From contig JBOZIK010000001.1 in the NCBI GenBank assembly GCA_051453625.1, positions 288,186,293 through 288,245,258 on the forward strand: a stretch of DNA of 58,966 nt. The letters are read 5' to 3'. Under the pieces are notes generated by a model. The model searched no databases. It saw only the letters and a list, made by a program, of their open reading frames with translations, and had not been told where the DNA came from. Origin of the DNA: Welwitschia mirabilis. Taxonomy: Eukaryota; Gnetophyta; Gnetopsida; Welwitschiales. The position numbers and the translations under genes were made by a program. Numbering within the stretch: position 1 is the stretch's first letter; every line of letters begins with the position of its first letter. This document shows, one piece after another, positions 31,745-44,600 of the stretch.

Positions 31745-34700
31745 CTTTATGTCTTTTTCCTAAATCTTTTTACTCAGTTGAACTAGTACTACCATCTTTC
31801 TTGATTAGTGTTACTAAATTTTCTACTTTGAACATTGTGAAACTACATCTTTTTATAACCTCTCTAACCTTATAGGATCACAGGCATCCTTCAAAACTAA
31901 GAAAAATGTAAAAACCATGAACCTTTAGCCAAAAGTTTTAGTCATTTTCATGAACTTAAATCATGAGTTAGGCTCCAAATCCATTTTAAACATCTTTCAA
32001 TTTGAATTATATCTACCTCTATAATTTCTAGAATCATAACCAATCTAGACACACTATAGGAAACTTTATATAATCTAGATAGATCTTTAAAGAGCATCCT
32101 CAACCCCATCCATATCATGACCAATCTTCTTACAAGTTTGAATTCCAAAATCCTTATATCAACGCATAAGAGTTTAATCTCATGTATTTCTTTATTCTTC
32201 ACTATTTACATTTATTAACCTCATACTCATCATCCTTTAATTCTTATCCTTCACCATCATATTCATATTTATCATTCTTTAATCCATATCCATCATCTCC
32301 TAGAACTTAATAAACCTCTTCAAATTTCTTATAAGACATCTTTATCATATTTATGAAAGCATAAATGCAAATAAATCAAAGCTTGAAAAAGCTATCTAAT
32401 AGTTAAACTAAGTCATTACTCAAATACTTAATACAAGTAACTAATAAGGAAAAGAAACCCTTTCCACATTTCATGAACTTATAAGCTTAGAAGACTTTGA
32501 AGGAATTAATGATATTGGAACTAATGACATACAAACCCTATTCCATAGGAATGAGAAAGAAGCCCACAATGAAAATAAAAGTACATTTAAGAGGACCATG
32601 AGTTTAGACATGCCTTAGATAGTAATCAAATAGGTGTATTTAAATTGTAATTTAGAGTAGGATTATATATTTTAGATAATAATGAACAATTTATAGTTAG
32701 TAANNNNNNNNNNNNNNNNNNNNNNNNNNNNNNNNNNNNNNNNNNNNNNNNNNNNNNNNNNNNNNNNNNNNNNNNNNNNNNNNNNNNNNNNNNNNNNNNN
32801 NNNNNNNNNNNNNNNNNNNNNNNNNNNNNNNNNNNNNNNNNNNNNNNNNNNNNNNNNNNCCTCATACTCATCATCCTTTAATCCTTATTCTTCACCATCA
32901 TATTCATATTTATCGTCCTTTAATCCATATCCTTCATCTCCTAGAACTTAATAAACCTCTTCAAATTTCTTATAAGACATCTTTATAATATTTATGAAAG
33001 CATAAATGCAAATAAATCAAAGCTTGACAAAGCTATCTAATGACATACAAACCCTATTCCATAGGAATGAGAAAGAAGCCCACAATGAAAATAGAAGTAN
33101 NNNNNNNNNNNNNNNNNNNNNNNACATGCCTTAGAGAGTAATAAAATAGCTGCATTTAAATTGTAATTTAGAGTAGGATTATATATTTTAGACAATAATG
33201 AATAATTTATAGTTAGTAAGCAAACCTTTAAGGGAGAAGAAAAATTAGAATGTTATACATCAGAGGATGAATCAATAGAAAACATTAATAATGTAAACAA
33301 TCCTAAAAATGAATCTATCTTTGAATTACTGCCTTTGTTACTTGTACAACCTTATGAGGAGGAATCCTTTAGNNNNNNNNNNNNNNNNNNNNNNNNNNNN
33401 NNNNNNNNNNNNNNNNNNNNNNNNNNNNNNNNNNNNNNNNNNNNNNNNNNNNNNNNNNNNNNTGGGACATTCTCATCTTTTAAGCAAGACTTGAACCTTC
33501 ATGATGAACACAAATAATTTATACCTTTGGAACCATATTCTAATAGCTTTCTTAATAATCATTCATCTGAAATGGTTTTTACTTTGTCATTGTCTTCACC
33601 TTCAAACGATGTCTTATGTGAGTTTTTGGGTAAATAAGAATAAGCCAAGGATTGAAAGATTTTTTATTTTAAACGAATTAGTTTTACTACTAGTATTGAT
33701 GTCCTTCAAAATTTTATGAATTCATGTACAAATTTTTAAAAGGAGTACCTTTCATTTTTGAATGCATTGTATAATTTTGACACATCATTCAAACATCGCA
33801 TTTATCAATTTACACCTTTACATATATAGTACCTTGAGAAAGGTGTTGAAAATATTTCGTTTCATTGCATGCATTTAGACTAGATTTTTCTTTTAGTATA
33901 AATGTATCTTTTAGACTAAATTAGGATTGAAAAAGTTGAAAATGTTAAAAAAAAAATTTCTTAATGCCCTTTCATGCCTTAAACCATTTAAGCACTTCCA
34001 TCTATATAATCATAGACTTAAACATTTTCAAGTAGAAAATCTTAAATAACATTCTTATCACTGAATAAACCATTATCATATTAGATTTTACCTTTGATTA
34101 CATCCACTATGTCACCTTCTTAAATTCAGTAACCACACTTTCCTTCCATCTATTCATGAGTTCTTAAGATTAGATGATCCTGGTTGATAGCCCTTAATTG
34201 GAATATACCATTAATAAGTAATTAATTTATTATTTTAAACTAGGTAAAATTTAAGTTTACTTATAGTTTTTTGAGAAACATTTTTTCTCATTTTCAAGTT
34301 AACTTATTAAGGTTTAGTTTCACTTAAGGTTTTCTAATTGGAAAACATGGATTAAATTAAGATTCCATCTACTTTCATGTTAAGTAAATTATTTTAAAAG
34401 CATTTTATGAGAATAAGAATTATCTTGACTACCCTAATGAGATAATGACTCCTTTATGTTCATAAAAATGTATTAAATTTGAAAATAAGAACTAAAAATA
34501 AAATAAAACTATCTCCTCTTCAAAAGCACATTATTTATGATTAATTTAAATTAGGCTTAGTTAACTATATTAGGGCTATGGATGCTCACAAGCAATGCTA
34601 TTTTAATGATTTAGTTTATAACATGTTCAACTACATTATGGCTATAAATTCTTCCTAGCAATGTAGCATTGACTCCTTCATAAATTAACTTGTTTAACTC

Positions 34701-36584
34701 TATTAGAATAAGATGTCATAATACTAGAGNNNNNNNNNNNNNNNNNNNNNNNNNNNNNNNNNNNNNNNNNNNNNNNNNNNNNNNNNNNNNNNNNNNNNNN
34801 NNNNNNNNNNNNNNNNNNNNNNNNNNNNNTTAAGTTTACTTATAGTTTTTTGAGAAACATTTTTTCTCATTTTTAAGTTAACTTATTAAGGTTTAGTTTC
34901 ACTTAAGGTCTTCTAATTGGCAAACATGAATTAAATCAAGATTCCATCTACTTTCATATTAAGTAAATTATTTTAAAAGCATTTTATGAGGATAAGAATT
35001 ATCTTGACTACCCTAATGAGCTAATGACTCCTTTATGTTCATAAAAATGTATTAAATTTGAGAATAAGAACTAAAAATAAAATAAAACTATCTCCTCTCC
35101 AAAAGCACATTATTTATGATTAATTTAAATTGGGCTTAGTTAACTATATTAGGGCTATGGATGCTCATAAGCAATGCTGTTTTAATGATTTAGTTTATAA
35201 CATGTTCAACTACATTAGGGCTATAAATGCTTCCTAGCAATGTAGCACTGACTCCTTCATAAATCAACATGTTTAACTCTATTGGAATAAGATGTCATAA
35301 TACTAGAGGCCCAATTAGGTCAAAAATTTCTTGAAACAAAGAATAAGGCATGAATGTGAAAAGAGATAAAAATGCAATGAAAAAGGTGGAATTGGGAGAT
35401 GATTTTTATGATTACTTTTCTTTAACTTATATACTTGAAGATTACTTAACTAAATTTTGGTTACTTACATGTTTACTTAGATGATATCTTATCTGTATGA
35501 TATTGTGATCCTTTTTAATTTCAAATAAAATTGAAACATTTTCAATAAATATGGCCATTAACTTAGGTATTCTATATACTGAATTAGTAGATAATGGATT
35601 TTCATTAGGTTTCATGTTTTGGTATTCCCTNNNNNNNNNNTTAGTTTAAACCTTACATTGCATTGTTTTGTCTAAATACATTCATCATCATCATTTTCTA
35701 GCCATGTAATTAACTTGTTCTGTAAAGCCTTGTATAAAGTTTTCATCTTTGTAACTTTAAGGAAAAATTTGAATTTTAGTTAAAGGGTATGGCATCTTCT
35801 TTTATATAATTTTTTTAAATGTTGATGCCTAATTATTAAAAACTGATCAAAACGTTCCAAAAATTTATATCATTTCTTTACTTGTCATTTTTCACNNNNN
35901 NNNNNNNNNNNNNNNNNNNNNNNNNNNNNNNNNNNNNNNNNNNNNNNNNNNNNNNNNNNNNNNNNNNNNNNNNNNNNNNNNNNNNNNNNNNNNNNAAGGT
36001 GGAATTGGGAGATGATTTTTATGATTACTTTTCTTTAACTTATATATTTGAAGATTGTTTAACTACATTTTGGTTACTTACATGTTTACTTAGATGATAT
36101 CTTATTTGTATGATATTGTGATCCTTTTTAATTTCAAATAAAATTAAAACATTTTTAATAAATATGGCCATTAACTTAGGTATTCTATATACTAAATTAG
36201 TAGATAATGAATTTTCATTAGGTTTCATGTTTTGGTATTCCCTAAAAATTGTGTTTTAGTTTAAACCTTGCATTGCATTGTTTTGTCTAAATACATTCAT
36301 TATCATCATTTTCTAGCCATGTAATTAACTTGTTCTGTAAATCCTTATATAAAGTTTTCATCTTTGTAACTTTAAGGAAAAAGTTGAATTTTAGTTAGAG
36401 GGTATGGCATCTTCTTTTATATAATTTTTTTAAATTTTGATGCCTAATTAGTAAAAACTGATCAAAACTTTTCAAAAATTCATATCATTTCTTTACTTAT
36501 CATTTTTCACTTAGTTAATTTTTTTAGAACATCATTTCCTCATTAAGTTTTGCTAAGTAACTAATAAAATATCAGTTAAGGATA
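31745..36584 (+). mobile_element. Element C internal region (5' end missing)
   Basis: It aligns with B from about position 26190 onward, beginning in the leader before the gag tail. It has no 5' LTR or PBS: the sequence passes from E integrase straight into C. It contains gaps at 32704 (156 N), 33100, 33373, 34730, 35631 and 35896. Three of these carry long flanking duplicates: 32219-32703 / 32860-33240; about 34250-34729 / 34830-35309; and 35383-35895 / 35996-36510. The true internal length is therefore probably 1.2-1.5 kb shorter. Confidence 0.7.
32219..33720 (+). pseudogene. Element C: gag tail and conserved reading region
   Basis: 32225-32310 encodes a Ser/Pro/Tyr-rich stretch parallel to that in B. 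33225-33372 reads ELLPLLLVQPYEEESF before a 90-N gap. After it, 33470-33520 gives SFKQDLNLHDEHK, then LSLSSPSNDVL near 33590, matching B's NLHDEDK and LSSPKNNVL. The second gap copy (32860 on) lacks about 126 bases found at 32399-32525 in the first. Stops are frequent. Confidence 0.55.
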
Positions 36585-37905
36585 TGTTTGCATGCCAAAA
36601 TTGACATTTAAGTAATTATAATTTATCAATTTAGCATAGGAAGAAATATTAAATTAATAGTTTTATAACATATTTATTTTTTTAACCTTTTTATTACTTT
36701 TACATGAAATTATAAANNNNNNNNNNNNNNNNNNNNNNNNNNNNNNNNNNNNNNNNNNNNNNNNNNNNNNNNNNNNNNNNNNNNNNNNNNNNNNNNNNNN
36801 NNNNNNNNNNNNNNNNNNNNNNNNNNNNNNNNNNNNAGCAGATTAGCAAAAAACTCATGTTCTCGCATCTTCTTAGGGAATTTAATTCATTATAGTTATT
36901 GGGTGAGTCAGATAATAAATCAAATTCAACCTTAACTCTAGTGATAGATGGTGGAAGTATAAAATGACATGTCATAGTGGCATATGATGCAATAAGGATG
37001 ATCAAGATAAAGATCATGACATGGCATTTGTTGGTAGCATCATCAATAGTCAAAGGACATGTCATTACCATCTTTGCACTTGAAGACAAAAGAATCNNNN
37101 NNNNNNNNNNNNNNNNNNNNNNNNNNNNNNNNNNNNNNNNNNNNNNNNNNNNNNGTAACTTCCCTTATGTAACTGTCCATCTAACACATTAAGATAACAC
37201 CTAATGTAATTATGATGATGCTCCTTTAAGACTTCCCTTATCTATAAAAGGTCCATGGTGACCCATTGTAAACAAATTTTGGTTGGATTAATGTGTGAAA
37301 AACTTAAAGGCTTGGATATCATAGTGCTCTAATACCTTTTTTGGGAGAAAAATGTTTTGAGACTAATTGAGAAGTTATTCTTCTTCTTCTCCTTTATTAA
37401 TATAATATATAAATGATACTAGTTTTTAACATAAGAATTGATTTAAGCCCTTTTATTTGTAATGCATAAAGTCATTTGGTATTAGCTATATTTAGATAGG
37501 ATCATTTATAGAGTTAGATTAAACTCTTTAATTATTATTTCATATTAATTTGGCACTAGAAATTTTTAGATAGAACTAATTATGAGTGTGTTTTATACTT
37601 TCATTATTATTTCATATTAACTTGGCATTATCAATTTTTAGATGGAGCTCACTTGTTTATTAAGTTTTATGATATAGAAATCATTGGAGTGAATTAGTAT
37701 AGTTTGGTAAATTGCTAGATCCTTGGAGTATTTCTATACCCTTGCATTTCTGATTAAAAATTACTTCTTATTCTTAAACTTCTGATTCTTTTTTGTTTTA
37801 TTTTTTTATTGCAAGATATATTTTTATGTACCTTTTGTAAAATTACCTCATATATCCTTATGGAAGAATGATACTAAGTATTTTACTTAATTTAAATCTG
37901 GATCA
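36585..37905 (+). mobile_element. Element C 3' LTR (family 1)
   Basis: It starts TGTTTGCATGCCAAAATTGA after a polypurine tract. TATA box TATAAAAG at 37243-37250 after CTTATC. The end is placed near 37905 by alignment with B, whose LTR has TTTAAATCTAG shortly before its end; C has TTTAAATCTGG at about 37892. Gaps lie at 36717-36836 and 37097-37154. It carries ATGACATGTCAT, a 12-base perfect palindrome, at 36963-36974. Confidence 0.7.
37470..37650. repeat. Imperfect tandem repeat, about 60-66 bases, in the C LTR
   Basis: Units near 37478, 37538 and 37604 share ATTATTTCATATTAAYTTGG and TTTTTAGATRGARCT. A and B have a single comparable segment (TTTGGAATGTTTAGGTAATAA in A), so this is a lineage-specific expansion. 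Confidence 0.6.
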
Positions 37906-38880
37906 TTGTAAAGCTATGACTAATTACTCTAAGGATAAATTGCTTCATGAAAATGAAGATATTTGTAATCATAGATATTAGTATAATCAATAAAACAATT
38001 AATAGTAGAGAAACTAGTAAAATTACCAAGTTTCTCATGAGTGATGAATATTTGATTAAAAACTTAAATAATAATATTTAGGGAATTCAACATAATTTCA
38101 TGGAGACATTGCAATCTTTGGGTTGTATCTTAAGGCCCGTAGAGATTCATAATTCTCNNNNNNNNNNNNNNNNNNNNNNNNNNNNNNNNNNNNNNNNNNN
38201 NNNNNNNNNNNNNNNNNNNNNNNNNNNNNNNNNNNNNNNNNNNNNNNNNNNNNNNNNGGAGACATTGCAATCTTTGGGTTGAATATTAAGGTCCATAGAG
38301 ATTTATAATTCTCCATATTTTCTCATTGAAAATCTAATCAACTATGAGGTGGTTATTACTTCTACTAACAGTGGTGATGTTATCTAGGATTGAAATAAAA
38401 GACCAAGGATGATTTGTATAAAATAACTAGTTTTGATAGAACTCAATTTTCCTTGAAGAAGTTACATAGACATGGGAGAGTTTTTTAATAAACTCTAAAG
38501 ACGATAAATTTTTTGACCATTTATAAGGCTTCTGCAATTCCAAGAAATAATCATTAGAATAAAAGTTGAAAAATGTTTATCATCTTGGATGTCCTCCATT
38601 ATTTCATTCCTAATTTCACCTTTATGACATTCAGTTTTATCCTTTTATCCATATATCCAAGTTTTACATTTTTACTTGTAGTTGGCTTATTTAAAATGTA
38701 CTCTTCCATTGCATTTTCATTTTCTCTCTGATCTTTTCCTGAATCTAATCCTGATGATTTAGTTTACATTAAAAGAGATATAAAATACATTTGATATGAG
38801 CTCTAGATAGGTATAAAATCAAAGGTAAATTACTTTAAATATTTTAATATTAATTAAACTATTTTAATATTAATTAAACT
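37906..38880 (+). other. Unassigned segment between C and copia G
   Basis: No domain recognised. A 100-N gap at 38158-38257 is flanked by a 57-base duplicate (38102-38157 / 38258-38314). 38840-38886 has a short tandem repeat of TTAATTAAACTATTTTAATA. It may be upstream copia G sequence too decayed to read. Confidence 0.4.
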
Positions 38881-38959
38881 ATTTTGAAGTATAAATTTAT
38901 AAACTTTGATTTTAAAGCTAGTGAAAGTTTATTTTTAAAATATTCTTCTACTATTAAAT

Positions 38960-39905
38960 GTTTTTATGTGTTTAATTAGGATCCTAGTGTAGTGAAAGAA
39001 ACTATTAGTGTTAAGATTTTAGACTCTTAACATGATTGACAAAAAATATGCCTTAGAAGATAATGATTCCATTCTAAAGAAAATTAATTAAACTAAACTT
39101 CTTATTTTTAAGTTTTTTCTACTTTAAATGAGTTATTTAACTCTAAATCTTATGATGATTCCAAAATTAATTCAAACCAACCTTAGTACTCTTCTTTTAA
39201 AATCCAAAAATACAAATACTTAGTGTTAGGAATTCATAAAAATCATATACATTATTTTATTACTGAGGAACATGATTTTGGAATAAAAAATAGAAGACAT
39301 ATGGAAAACTATGATGTCCATTTTTGTCTTATTTCTTAAATAGAATTAAAAAACATCAAGTAGACTAAAAATGATAAATCTAGAATAGATGTTATACAAA
39401 TGAAGCTATATTAATTTGAAAGAAGCTAGGTTTGAGACTCATTTCTAAGACCAAATTTTCATACTAAGTAGTTTTTTAAAATTAAACTTTATGAATTAAG
39501 TAGCATTACTCAAAACAAGGCCAGGGTTATTGTTTAAGGCTATGCTCAACAACAAGGTATTAATTATGATGAAACTTATTATTTTATTACTAGATTTGAT
39601 TAAATTTATTTATTATTAGCATGTGCTTATTCTTTGAATATCAAGTATTTTCAAATAAAGATGAAAAGTTCCTTTTTGATTGAATACACAGAGGAGGAAG
39701 TGTTTATTTAACAAACCCCTAGTTTTATTGATGCTAATATTCCTAATCAAGTTTTTAAGTTTAAAAAGGTTTTGTATGGACTAAATAAATACCTAAGGGT
39801 TTAGTATGAAAAATTATTATTTTTTTAACAAAAAAGTATTAAATATGGTAAAATAGACCCTATTTTATTCATTAATAAATATAATTCTAATGTATTAGTT
39901 ACATA
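38960..39905 (+). pseudogene. Element G: copia linker and reverse transcriptase, N-terminal part
   Basis: 39330-39480, across stops and frameshifts, reads ELKNIK, then RIDVIQMKLY.FERS, matching the segment EPKNIKEAL..W..AMQEEL.QFER before copia reverse transcriptase. 39505-39690 reads ARVIV.GYAQQQGINYDETY, then YLLLACAYSLNIKYFQIKMK, then EYTEEEVFI. 39740-39790 reads FKFKKVLYGLNKYLRV.YEK. This is the RVT_2 domain up to the block just before the YVDD catalytic motif. The match stops at about 39905, before YVDD. The remaining roughly 200 residues up to the next recognisable G sequence at 47860 are missing. Confidence 0.9.
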
Positions 39906-40059
39906 AGTCTAGAAACCTACAGAGAAAGAAAGAGAACAAGAAATAAGCAAGATGATTTTTCAAAAAAAAATTTAGTTTCCCTCTCTCATTTTGATATTAG
40001 AGCTTGTTTTTATAAGCAATAACACTTAGCTAAGTTTCTGCTAGGATTTTCACTTTTTT

Positions 40060-40800
40060 TCATTTCGCCTTCAACATGGAAATCAAATAACTTATAGAGC
40101 TTGTAAGAAAGTTGGAGTTCCTAGAAGAAAACTTTAGGAATGTGACCTATAGATTATTTTTATAATGAATTAAATATGGAAATCAAATAACTTATAGATT
40201 TTTTATGTGGTTGCAACTTAATGAATTTAGATTTAGAAAAATCATGGACATTGTTAGAATATGCTGTTGAAATCAGTTAAACTTCCCCTAAACCAACTTT
40301 TAAAGAAAATTCAACTATAGGTCAAATGGTAAAAGACTTAAAAGAAGAAAAACATGATAAGAAGGAAGAAAAAAATAATCTAATAAATGTAATTAAGGAT
40401 TTCACTACTTCTTTGAAGAAATACACTACATCAACATATGATATATGTGAACAACTCATGTAATAAAAGAGTGTCCCTTGTTACCTACATGTAAAGAGAA
40501 AACACTTTAAAAAGTATGTGCATTTAATTAAAGGCCTTCCAATTTTCAAAACCAAATGCAATATCAACAAGGAATAATTGGGTAAAATAATTGGAAATCT
40601 TTTGAAAATAGATTAAATAATTTAAACTCCTACTTAAATAACTCCCAACCAAGCTCTTCAAATTCTAAAAATCAAAATCAGAATGAACTAACTATAGAAG
40701 AGTTGAGAAAAACTAACAAAATATTGAAAATTTAGTTAATGTGTTTCAATAAACAATGTTAGCCCTTCAAGAACCACAAGGATGTCTTGTAACTTAACCC
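40060..40800 (+). pseudogene. Element F: gag C-terminal part with broken zinc knuckle
   Basis: 40240-40420 reads SWTLLEYAVEIS, then IGQMVKDLKEEKHDKKEEKN, then VIKDFTTSLKKY. It aligns with the L gag at 58739-58850. The zinc knuckle at 40435-40480 reads YDICEQ and then, in another frame, HVIKECP. The first Cys is changed to Tyr and a two-base deletion breaks the frame. Two 25-base copies of GGAAATCAAATAACTTATAG lie at 40078 and 40175. Confidence 0.75.
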
Positions 40801-41099
40801 TTTCCAAATTCATATGAAGTAAAAAGTGATTGTTAAAAATGTGATACAATACCACTTATCCAGGAGACTTCAACTTCTCAAAATAATAATGAAGGTAAGA
40901 AATAGGATGATATAGAAATCTTAGAAACATATACTTTTCCTTCAACTTTAGATGAGCCTTCATGAAAAAACAAAAGAAAAAGACAAGCTACTCCTTTACT
41001 TAATACAAATTCCACTTTTGATAAGTACTTAATGCAAGATGATAATAACAACTCACCCTTTTTAAAACTCTTGAAATAAAGTCCTAAGTATGCTAAGTT

Positions 41100-41640
41100 G
41101 TGGAAATACCTACTTAAAAGAAAACCAAAACATCTTATTCCTAGTAGAGTCTTCCTTACTCAATCTATCTCCAACTTAGTCATACAAAAATAACCTAAAT
41201 TTAGAGATCCTGGGGTAGTAATAGTAAGTATTAATTTAGAAGAAAATTAAAAAAATTAGAAAAGCTTTAATTGATATAGGATCTAGTGTAGACATCATGC
41301 CTCTTCACATTTGTAAAAGACTTTTATTAGAAGAAAAAACTAAACCTACTCAACTTACATTAGAATTGGCTGATACTTCAACTAAAAAACCTATGGGGAT
41401 CATTAAAAACTTAGTTATCCAAATTGAAGAAGCTTATTACCCCATAGATATGGTTGTAATTAAAGCACAACATGATAGACGTTATTCACTACTTATAGGA
41501 AGAGCCTTTTATGCAACCACTCACTACATTATAAACAAATGAACTAGATTAATGGAATGTTACATTGGTAACAAGAGATACACTATTAGAGTTTTTGATG
41601 TTGTAGAGAAATAAATGGGTGATGAATAAAACTTAGAAAA
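41100..41640 (+). pseudogene. Element F: aspartic protease region
   Basis: The longest well-preserved open frame of a retrotransposon enzyme in the window (81 codons, 41297-41542). 41100-41230 reads YLLKRKPKHLIPSRVFLTQS, then PKFRDPG, the conserved linker. 41265-41310 reads ALIDIGSSVDIMPLHICKRL, where the family has ALLDLGASVNLLPYSV; the catalytic D-x-G is kept as DIGS. It continues LELADTSTKKPMGIIKNLVI, then YYPIDMVVI, then LLIGRAFYATTHYIIN, where the family has IILGRPFLAT..ALIN. Retroviral-type proteases act as dimers on the polyprotein. The start ATG at 41297 lies inside the domain and is not a natural start. A stop follows at 41540. Confidence 0.88.
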
Positions 41641-41649
41641 AAAAGCTAA

Positions 41650-44600
41650 ATCAACTTTATTTATTCAATAGCACCCAGTTGAAATGAAATTGAGAATGCT
41701 ACAAGAGTTAACTTTGCATAAAAATCTAGTAGAAATAAATATTTTTGATCACAAGAATGAAGAAGTAAAATCTATTAATAGGAAAGATGTTTGACATATA
41801 AACTTAATTGAAAAATCATGTTATAAGCCTTATCATCCACTCCACTTGTCTAGATGATAGTGTAAGAGAATAGTTAGAAAAATCACAAGTCAATATAAGA
41901 AAAATAAGAATAATGAAAAAAGGGAAGATATAGTTACTAATCAGAAAAGAAGAAAAAATATTTAACATAGTAAGATCAAAAATAGCAATAAGTAAAGGAG
42001 TAATAATGAAAAACTCATAAAGTCTCAATCAAAAATAATGAACATAGACCTATCCTTTTCAATATATCAATTCAATTTAGAAAATCTTCTTATGTTTCTT
42101 TATTCGATTCTTTTAAAAATAATGAAAGAAACATCTTTCCCTTTTCTACCAAGTTCACTTTATTTTATAATAATAAATATTTTCAAAAATATAACTTAAG
42201 AAATTATGGACTTCTAAATTATAGAAAATCTTATCTTTTGATGATCCATACTTTAAACTAGGACTTACGAAACTTCTTAAGTATATTAAACCTACTTTAT
42301 TCATTCATCTTAAGAAGTTTTTTCCAAATTTTTTAATTTCTAATAGAACCATTAACCTTTTTTCATCCTCAATATCAATATTTTCATGCAATCTATAATT
42401 GGAATTCTTCATCGCATACATTTGATAAGATATTGTTTTTTCATGAATTATCTAAACTCTTTATCTTTCATATTGTAAACAAATTTTATCAAGTCAAAAT
42501 GTTGCCTTATCATGCATATGTGTCTTTCATGTTGTATCAATTGGTCTTTATCTAGTTTAATCCTTATTTTTTGTAAAAAATATAATATGCTAGGATCTAA
42601 ATAAATTCTTCTTTCTTTTTCTTTTGAATAAAATGTTTTCTTTGGTGTTTCTTTTTATTTTATATTGTATGCTTTTTCTTTGGTTTTCATATTAATTTTT
42701 TAAAGCAAGTTAACCTCTATATGATTAGGTCCTTATCTTTTAGAGAAAGTATATTTTTAATAACTTACTTGATATTTTCAATTTGAACACTATAATAGTT
42801 TTTTAAAAAATGGATAAGATTACAAATCCATGTGTTATCAAAAGATCTTAAACATGTTAGAAAAAATTGTTTTGAAAATCCTCCTACCATTATCTAAATT
42901 CTTTCTTAGCTAATTCATTTNNNNNNNNNNNNNNNNNNNNNNNNNNNNNNNNNNNNNNNNNNNNNNNNNNNNNNNNNNNNNNNNNNNNNNNNNNNNNNNN
43001 NNNNNNNNNNNNNNNNNNNNATCCATATTTTTTGTAAAAAATACAATATGCTAGGATCTAAATAAATTATTCTTTTTTTTTCTTTTGAATAAAATGTTTT
43101 ATTTGGTGTTTTTTTATTTTATATTGTATGCTTTTATCTTTGGTTTTTATATTAATTTTTTAAAGCAAGTTAACCTCTATATGATTAGGTTCTTATCTTT
43201 TAGAGAAAGTATATTTTTAATAACTTAGTTGATATTTTCAATTTAAACACTATAACAATTTTTTTAAAAATGGGTAAGATTACAAATCCATGTGTTATCA
43301 AAAGATCTTAAACATGTTAGAAGAAATTGTTTTGAAAATCCTCCTACCATTATCTAAATTCTTTCTTAGCTAATTCATTTATTTGATATCATGCTATCAC
43401 TTGAGCATATTTAAAACTTAACTAATTTTTCACTGTATGAAGTTACCATAACTACTAATTTATACTTGGACATTAAAATGATAAGATTGGATTCACCTAA
43501 TTTTAAGACATTCCCATATCTATAAACTTCATTTTGAAGGAAGATGCTTTAGTTTTTTGTATTTGCTCTTAATGGTATGAGTTCTTAGTTATTTGAAGGT
43601 GTTCTTTCTTGTCTTTCATCTTATTTCTTTACTTTTATCTTTGTGAGTTTATGGTTGTATGGGATTTATTTTGAAGAAGTATATTCAAGGGCTAAAAAAG
43701 AGAGAAAAATAACCATGATCTATTATTTTGGTGCTAAATACATGGTCACCATGTTGTCCTATTACACTAGGGTAAATTTTCTTGAGAGGGATCTTTGGCA
43801 GTGTTGGTAGCTATGGGAACTTCATTAGGGGGTCAATTAATCATGCTTTACAACTTTCTACTTCTCTGACTATGGTTCACTCCCCTCATAATATATTAAA
43901 ATAAAATACTTTAAGGCTATGGGGTCAGTGGTATTCCTGGTGTTATTAGAGGCATTGCTTGTTTCCTAGACTTATTGTGCTTACACTATTTCTACATGAT
44001 TATTTTACTTTTAANNNNNNNNNNNNNNNNNNNNNNNNNNNNNNNNNNNNNNNNNNNNNNNNNNNNNNNNNNNNNNNNNNNNNNNNNNNNNNNNNNNNNN
44101 NNNNNNNNNNNNNNTCTGACTGTGGTTGCACTCCCCTCATCATAGATTAAAATAAAATACTTTAAGGCTATGGGGTCAGTGGTATTCCTGGTGTCATTAG
44201 AGGCATTGCTTGTTTTCTAGACTTATTGTGCTTACACTATTTCCACATGATTATTTTACTTTTAAGAATTTAGGTGTGTTTTGATGTGTTAGTAAGTGAG
44301 TTCATTTCAAACATCTTTTGATCTTATCATTCATTATTTGAAAACATTAGTTACTTAGCATCATCATAATCACTGCCTATTCGAGTGGTACTTTATCAAG
44401 TTTTTGCATTATGTCATACATCATTAATTAGGTGATTTTATGATTTCTTTCATGAGGGTTTGTGAGGTTTGAATTTAGAGTAGGTAAACAATCTTATTCA
44501 TGTTCCTAAGTTATCCATTTCTATTTNNNNNNNNNNNNNNNNNNNNNNNNNNNNNNNNNNNNNNNNNNNNNNNNNNNNNNNNNNNNNNNNNNNNNNNNNN

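Noticed and set aside
31948-32202. 84-codon minus-strand frame
   Set aside because: It is antisense to the leader and gag part of C, with no domain and no antisense counterpart in B.
41816-42028. 70-codon hydrophobic minus-strand frame
   Set aside because: It is antisense to the F 3' region, AT-driven, with no motif.
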